From Amycolatopsis japonica (GTDB taxonomy: Bacteria; Actinomycetota; Actinomycetes; Mycobacteriales; Pseudonocardiaceae), in contig NZ_CP008953.1 of assembly GCF_000732925.1 (NCBI RefSeq), positions 6,572,001-6,636,000 on the forward strand: 64,000 bases of DNA, in the 5' to 3' direction. The stretch's first letter is position 1, and every line of letters starts with the position of its first letter. Made by a program: the position numbers and the translations under genes. This document shows, in pieces, positions 59,354-64,000 of this stretch. Below the pieces are notes generated by a model, which saw only the letters and a program-made list of their open reading frames with translations, did not search any database and had not been told where the DNA came from.

Positions 59354-59395
59354 CGTGAGTGTTTTGGGTCGTTCTAACGACCCAAAACACTCACG
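59354..59395. repeat. repeat family E, 20-bp perfect palindrome
   Basis: GTGAGTGTTTTGGGTCGTT and its complement are separated by only two bases (CT). The core CGTTCTAACG and outer GTCGTGAGTG match 43784-43832, whereas the middle GTTTTGGGT does not. Confidence 0.75.
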
Positions 59396-59444
59396 AGGCG
59401 ACACCTGTGACCGAACCGCCGCTCCCCGTAGCCGACCGGGGGGC

Positions 59445-59487
59445 GAAGGCTCCTTTCGTCGCGTCAGACTCGGTGAAGGGAGCCTTC
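59445..59487. repeat. repeat family A palindrome
   Basis: GAAGGCTCCTTTC (59445-59457) pairs with GAAGGGAGCCTTC (59475-59487) with one mismatch, around GTCGCGTCAGACTCGGT, a variant of the family A core. It sits between the two family E copies. Confidence 0.65.
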
Positions 59488-59572
59488 AGCCCACACCACT
59501 CCGCTAGTCCTACTGACGCAGGTTGGATCAGCCGCAGCCGCGCTCCGCGTAGGTACTTAAGACACCCTTGGC

Positions 59573-59596
59573 TCTAACGACCCAAAACACTCACGA
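59573..59596. repeat. half-copy of repeat family E
   Basis: 24 bases (TCTAACGACCCAAAACACTC, then ACGA) are identical to 59374-59397, 199 bases away in direct orientation. The left arm is missing. Confidence 0.7.
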
Positions 59597-59736
59597 CCCC
59601 AGCCAAAACCGCACAGATGCGCATCAAACGTACAGCAACCTGCCGACTGGTGTCCTTTGTGGACATTGTTCGCTCAAGCCCCTGCGACACCGCCCACCTC
59701 ACCCGACAGCTTTCCTCACGGGCCTCCGGGAGTCGC

Positions 59737-62700
59737 TCATCCGCACGGTGGCGCGTATTCGAGCCCCGGAAAGTACTTCTCCCACTCTTCCCGCGTGATC
59801 CTCGGCGTCGCCAGCCTGCAGATCTCCTCGCCCACTTTCGCGGTGTCCGTCTGCCACAGCTGGACACCGCTGCTCCCGATCGCGAGCGTATGCCCGTCGT
59901 CCCGGTACGCCAGCGAGTTGACCGTCGCCGCGAAGCCGGTGAGCTGCGCCGTCTCCACCGGTTTCCGCGGATCGGCCACGTCCCAGACGCGCACCGTCCG
60001 GAACGCCGACGCCGCCAGTTCCCGGCCGTCCGGGCCGAACGCGAGCGGCCCGACGCCTTCGGAGTGCCCGCCCAGTTTGACCGGCCGCGCGACGTGCGCG
60101 CGATCGGTGATGTCCCACAGGTAGACGTTCCGGTCGCTGCTGCCCGCGGCGACCGTGCGGCCGTCGGGGCTGAGCGCCATCTTGAACACCGTGCCGCCGT
60201 CGGGCCGCAGGGTCGACACCAGGCTGGGCCGTTGAGGGTCCGCGACATCCCACAAGGTCACCGCGGACGAGTCCGGCCCCTGGCTCGCCACGAGCGTCCG
60301 CCCGTCGGGCGTGAACGCGAGCGACCACACCGTGCCGTCGCCGACCGGCAGATCCCGCGGCCCGGTGAACCGCCGCGGGTCGCTGACGTCCCAGAGCGTG
60401 ATCGGTCCGTCGTCGCGGCCGGAGGCGAAGGTCTTCCCGTCCGAGCTGAAGGCGAGCGAGTAGGTCGGCAGGACCTCGGTCGACGCCAGCAGTTTCGGCG
60501 CCGTCGGATCGCTGATGTCCCAACGCTGGAGCACGAAGGTCCCGGCCACCCCGGCACCGGCGTGCGCCGCCAGCGCGAGACTCCGCCGGTCCGGGCTCAC
60601 CGCGACCGCGGTGACGGTCGCGGGCCCGGGCAGCTTCGAAAGCTGCCTCGGGGCACGGAGATCGTCCATCGCCCAGAGCCGCACGTCGTCCCCCGCGGTG
60701 ACGAGGATCCGCCCCTGTTCGAGGAAGGCGCCGACGTTCCAGCCCGCGCTCGACGCCAGCGCGAGTTCGCCGACGTCCTGCAGCCGGACGGTGCGGTCGG
60801 CGCTGGTGGACACGATGGTCTTGCCGTCCGGGGAGAACGCGGTCCACCAGATGGCGTTCGTGTGCCCGGACAGCGGCGGCAGCTCCTTCGCCGGCCCCGT
60901 GACGTCCCAGATACGCACGGACTGGTCGTCCCCCGCGGTCACCACGAGCCTGCCGCTCGGGCTGAACCCGGCCGCCCAGACGACGGCCGGGGTGGTCAAC
61001 GTCGACAAGGGCCGCGGCGCCGCCGGATCGGCGACGTCCCACAGTCTCGCGGTGCGATCCCAGCTGGTGGTGAGCAGCCGCCTGCCGTCCGGGCTCCACG
61101 ACGGCGTGAGCTGAAGATCCTTGTGTCCGGAAAGGACGGAGCGCCGCTGCGGCGCGGACGGGGTGGTGACGTCCCAGAGCTCCGCCGTCCAGTTCGTGTT
61201 CGTGACCGCGAGCAGCTTGCCGTCGGGGCTGAACGCGGCGCGCGCGAGTTGCGCGGCCGGGGTCCCGCCGAGCACCACGAGCGGTTTCGGCGCGCCGAGG
61301 TCGGTGACGTCCGTGAGCCGCACGGTGCGGTCGTCGGACCCGGTGACGAGCGTCCGGCCGTCGGAGCCGAAGTCGGCGGAGATCACGACCTCCCGATGCC
61401 CGGTGACGTCCGCCTTCCGCACCGGACGCCGCGGATCGGTCAGATCCCAGAGCCGGACCCGATGATCCCGGGTGACCGTCGCCAGCGCGTGCCCGTCGCG
61501 GCTGAACGCCAGCGGCCCGCGGACCTCCTCCGATCCGGGCAGCGTCGCCAGGAGTTCTGGATGCCGCGAATCGGCGATGGACCACACCTGCGTCGCCCGG
61601 TAGGAGTCGGAAGTGATCATGAGCTGCCCGCTCAGCGCGACGGTGACGTCGCCGGGGTCGAAGGTCATCCGCGTGGCGAACGGCGCCGCCATGGCGGTGA
61701 GCAGGCCGTCGTGGGTCTCCTGGATCGGCGCGAGCCGGTACGCGGCGAGACTGAGCTGGGTCGACAGCGCCGGATTGGACTCCCGCAACGTCTTCGCCTC
61801 GACGACGGCCTTGCGCGCGAGCGCCTCGTTCCGCTGTTCGGTGGCGGTCCGCCCGGCGTCGACGGCATACCCGACGGCGACACCCGCCAGGAGCAGCAGG
61901 ACGCCGAGGAGCGCGACGAGTCTTCGCAGCCTCCGCGTCCGTTTGCGGCCGACGGCGGTCTCCTCGGCTTCGGCGTCGAGCCCGGCCTGGAGGAACGTCC
62001 GCTCGCGCGCGCTCAGCGCGTCCGGCTCCCGGTCCGCCCATTCGGCCGCGAGCCCCAGCCGCGTGCCGCGATAGAGACTGCCCTTGTCGCGATCCAGCGA
62101 CTCCCACAGCTCCGTCGCCTCGGCCAGTTGCCGGTGCAGGCGATGCCCTTCGCGGTCCTCCGCGAGCCAGTCGCGCAGCCGCGGCCAGCTACGGATCAAG
62201 GCCTCGTGGGCGATCTCGACGCCGTCGCGGTCGAGGACGAGCAGGCGCGCGTCGGCGAGGCGTTCGAGAACCTCCGTCGTCGCTGGGTCGTCGTCGAGTT
62301 CGCGCCGGTTGAGACGGCGCTTCGTGTCTTCGGTGCCTTCGCCGAGCGCGGTCAAGCGCAGGAAGATCTGCCGTACGACGCGCTGCCGGTCCGGCTCCAG
62401 ATCCGTGTAGACCGCCTCCGCGGTCCGCGCGATCGCGTTGAGGATCCCGCCGGCCGCCTCGTACGCCGCACTGGTCAGCGTGATCCCCTGACGCCGCCGC
62501 CACGTCTCCAGCAAGGCGTGCGACACCAGCGGCAGCATCGCCGGCTGGCCGGTCGCGTCGGCGACGAGCGTCGTGACCAGCGCCGCCTCGACCCGGCACC
62601 CCGCGCGGACGGCGGGTTCGACGATCGCGGTCCGGAGTTCGTCGGCGGTCATCGGGCCCACCATCACCTGTGCGTCGGTGAGCGCCTCGACCAGACCGGC

Positions 62701-63405
62701 GTGACGGCAGAGGTGACCGTAGAAATCCGCGCGGACACCGAGGACGACCCGCGTGCCGTGCTCGTCGCGGGCGAGCGCGACCAGCGCGTCGATGAACTTC
62801 TCGCGTTCGATCCGGTCGCCGCAGAGCGTGTAGACCTCCTCGAACTGGTCGACGATCAGCAGCCGTCCCTCGGCGTCGAGGTCCTCGTCGAGTGGATGCG
62901 CCCCTGGCGTGCGAAGGACGACGGGGCGTTCGCTCACCGCCGCCAGCCCGGCCCGCAGGACGGACGACTTTCCGGACCCCGACGCGCCGAAGACGCCGAC
63001 GAGCCGTCGTTCCGCGAGCTTGCCGGTCAGCTCGGCGACCAGCCGCTCGCGGCCGAAGAAGCGGTCGGCGTCGGCCGTCTGGAACGCGGCCAGCCCGAGG
63101 TACGGGAGTTCGGTTTCGTCGCGTTCGCCGGAGGTCGCGGCGAGCCCGGCAGCGACCGCGCGCCAACGTTCCTCCCACGCCGCGACGTCACCGCCGCACG
63201 CGGTGACGTACGCCGTCGTGACCGCGAGCCCGGGCAGCTTCCGTCCGCCGGCGGCTTCGGAAAGCGCGGCGGCCGAGTAGCCCGCGCGGGTCGAAAGCTC
63301 GCGGTACGTCGGCCCGCCGGCCTTCTCGCGAAGCAGGCGAAGATCCGCCGCGAAGCTCACGACGACGTCGTCGCCCGGCCCCAGCGGGCGCTCGCGTCTC
63401 GGCAC
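59737..63405 (-). CDS. HTH-nSTAND-TM-WD40 signalling protein
   Basis: A 1222-residue multidomain protein. Residues 15-80 form an XRE-like HTH (LREKAGGPTYRELSTRAGYS). An nSTAND1-type NTPase follows: FFGRERLVAELTGKL, Walker A GASGSGKSS (140-148), Walker B LLIVDQFEE (182-190), then helical arm domains to about 480. A basic stretch (RKRTRRLRR) and one membrane span (about 496-514) follow, then a helical linker and 14 WD-type repeats from about 580 to 1185 (VRLWDLTDP, VRIWDVTGP, VYLWDITDR and others), enough for two seven-bladed propellers. The topology suggests cytoplasmic HTH-NTPase and extracytoplasmic propellers. GTG at 63405. The ligand and output are unknown. Confidence 0.88.
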   Translation of the reverse strand: MPRRERPLGPGDDVVVSFAADLRLLREKAGGPTYRELSTRAGYSAAALSEAAGGRKLPGLAVTTAYVTACGGDVAAWEERWRAVAAGLAATSGERDETELPYLGLAAFQTADADRFFGRERLVAELTGKLAERRLVGVFGASGSGKSSVLRAGLAAVSERPVVLRTPGAHPLDEDLDAEGRLLIVDQFEEVYTLCGDRIEREKFIDALVALARDEHGTRVVLGVRADFYGHLCRHAGLVEALTDAQVMVGPMTADELRTAIVEPAVRAGCRVEAALVTTLVADATGQPAMLPLVSHALLETWRRRQGITLTSAAYEAAGGILNAIARTAEAVYTDLEPDRQRVVRQIFLRLTALGEGTEDTKRRLNRRELDDDPATTEVLERLADARLLVLDRDGVEIAHEALIRSWPRLRDWLAEDREGHRLHRQLAEATELWESLDRDKGSLYRGTRLGLAAEWADREPDALSARERTFLQAGLDAEAEETAVGRKRTRRLRRLVALLGVLLLLAGVAVGYAVDAGRTATEQRNEALARKAVVEAKTLRESNPALSTQLSLAAYRLAPIQETHDGLLTAMAAPFATRMTFDPGDVTVALSGQLMITSDSYRATQVWSIADSRHPELLATLPGSEEVRGPLAFSRDGHALATVTRDHRVRLWDLTDPRRPVRKADVTGHREVVISADFGSDGRTLVTGSDDRTVRLTDVTDLGAPKPLVVLGGTPAAQLARAAFSPDGKLLAVTNTNWTAELWDVTTPSAPQRRSVLSGHKDLQLTPSWSPDGRRLLTTSWDRTARLWDVADPAAPRPLSTLTTPAVVWAAGFSPSGRLVVTAGDDQSVRIWDVTGPAKELPPLSGHTNAIWWTAFSPDGKTIVSTSADRTVRLQDVGELALASSAGWNVGAFLEQGRILVTAGDDVRLWAMDDLRAPRQLSKLPGPATVTAVAVSPDRRSLALAAHAGAGVAGTFVLQRWDISDPTAPKLLASTEVLPTYSLAFSSDGKTFASGRDDGPITLWDVSDPRRFTGPRDLPVGDGTVWSLAFTPDGRTLVASQGPDSSAVTLWDVADPQRPSLVSTLRPDGGTVFKMALSPDGRTVAAGSSDRNVYLWDITDRAHVARPVKLGGHSEGVGPLAFGPDGRELAASAFRTVRVWDVADPRKPVETAQLTGFAATVNSLAYRDDGHTLAIGSSGVQLWQTDTAKVGEEICRLATPRITREEWEKYFPGLEYAPPCG

Positions 63406-63499
63406 CAGGCCCCCCTGATCGTCGAACCGTTACCGATTGGACATTGTTCACCGAAAACGGCCCGACACTGTACAAAAGTTCTGCGCTACAACCGATGGC

Positions 63500-64000
63500 G
63501 TGCCGATTCGAACCCATGCGGTGACCGTGGTCTTCGCGGGCGTCCCCCAACCGCCCGCGTCCTCGGAGCTGGAGGTGGTCGCCCATACCCCCGACGAACG
63601 TGAAGCGGTCTGGCACGCCAGCGTGCTGCGGCCGGACGTCCTCGTCCTGTCCGTCCATCCGCCCTCACTCGACGGGCTGGCGATCACGCGCGAGGTGTCG
63701 TCGCGCGTACCGGACACCGCCGTGCTGGTGCTGACCCCGCCCGGCGACGGCGAACTCGTGGTCGCCGCGATGCTCGCGGGCGCGCGCGGCGTCCTGTCCC
63801 GCAGCGCGGGCCCCGACGATCTGATCCGGTTCATCCGCGGGGTCGCGGCGGGCGCGGTCGTGTTCGGCGAGCGCGCCGCGGACCGGCTTTACGGCCTGCT
63901 GGCCGCTTCGCAGCCGATGCGGGCGTTCCCACGGCTGACCCCGCGCGAACACGAGGTGCTCGACCTCCTGGCGGGTGGCCTGACGATCCCGGCCGTCGCG
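63500..64000 (+). CDS. LuxR-type regulator with degenerate receiver (3' end beyond window)
   Basis: The frame stays open to the window edge (167 codons). A receiver-like domain (VTVVFAGVPQ, then RPDVLVLSVHPPSLDGLAI) precedes the start of a LuxR HTH (RLTPREHEVLDLLAGGLTIP). In the receiver the usual acidic pair after the first strand is missing and the phospho-acceptor position reads VLVLSVHPP, with Ser in place of Asp. GTG at 63500 or GTG at 63521 may be the start. It is divergent from the STAND-WD40 gene with a 94-base gap, so the two may share control. Confidence 0.8.
   Translation, partial: MPIRTHAVTVVFAGVPQPPASSELEVVAHTPDEREAVWHASVLRPDVLVLSVHPPSLDGLAITREVSSRVPDTAVLVLTPPGDGELVVAAMLAGARGVLSRSAGPDDLIRFIRGVAAGAVVFGERAADRLYGLLAASQPMRAFPRLTPREHEVLDLLAGGLTIPAVA

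Larger units (their letters stand above)
59122..59736. other. intergenic region upstream of helR (no gene)
   Basis: 615 bases with no supported gene. From helR outward it holds the RAE-like site, a short dyad ACGGAG/CTCCGT (59217-59235), a 42-bp family E palindrome (59354-59395), a family A palindrome (59445-59487) and a second copy of half the family E element (59573-59596). The last 140 bases are the downstream end of the WD40 gene, where nothing is recognised. Confidence 0.65.

Overview
The window is very GC-rich actinobacterial DNA with dense, mostly overlapping genes and many GTG and TTG starts. A long EmbA/B/C-type arabinosyltransferase, P450s with partner regulators, mycobacterial-style cob gene forms (ChlI/ChlD fusion, CobC, CobL, CobK) and a rich set of short intergenic palindromes point to Pseudonocardiaceae, most likely an Amycolatopsis-like organism. 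The genus is an inference; no rRNA or tRNA gene is present to prove it.

Layout. 1-5.1 kb: edge of a TrpB2 gene, a ureohydrolase/dienelactone hydrolase pair, a membrane protein plus alpha/beta hydrolase pair, and a PIG-L deacetylase. 5.2-7.9 kb: RidA, MtnA and an Eis-like acetyltransferase. 7.9-13.3 kb: two P450 loci, each with a TetR regulator and a visible palindromic operator, one with a 3-cysteine ferredoxin; an APH-like kinase and a SRPBCC protein lie between or beside them. 13.5-18.1 kb: a D-2-hydroxyacid-type FAD/Fe-S dehydrogenase divergent from a GAF histidine kinase and NarL-type regulator. 18.5-25 kb: a five-gene liv branched-chain amino acid ABC transporter, facing a Val/Leu dehydrogenase that is divergent from an Lrp regulator. 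27.2-33.2 kb: gltB-gltD. 33.9-37.2 kb: a DyP peroxidase, a DeoR regulator and a ROK sugar kinase.

37.2-53.7 kb is a large cobalamin region. A cobalamin riboswitch precedes the cobalt transporter genes cbtB-cbtA; then come cobQ-cobD (minus), cobU-cobT-cobS (plus), an unrelated MerR/imine-reductase-like pair, chlID-cobO-cobB-cobC (minus) and cobL-cobM-(Gfo/Idh/MocA oxidoreductase)-cobK (plus). Together these cover cobalt uptake, cobalt insertion, side-chain amidation, adenosylation and nucleotide-loop assembly; cobN and the early methyltransferases are not in the window.

53.8-64 kb: the Emb-type arabinosyltransferase, a HelD/HelR-family RNA-polymerase helicase with a rifamycin-associated-element-like palindrome upstream, a 1222-residue HTH-STAND-TM-WD40 protein with two predicted seven-bladed propellers, and the start of a divergent LuxR regulator whose receiver lacks the usual phospho-acceptor.

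The least explained signal is the intergenic DNA. At least six families of short palindromes, plus a tandem array with a 21-bp period, recur at gene ends. Two intergenic islands (about 18.1-18.4 and 33.2-33.8 kb) are built from the same modules. In several places these repeats supply the last codons or the stop codon of the neighbouring protein.
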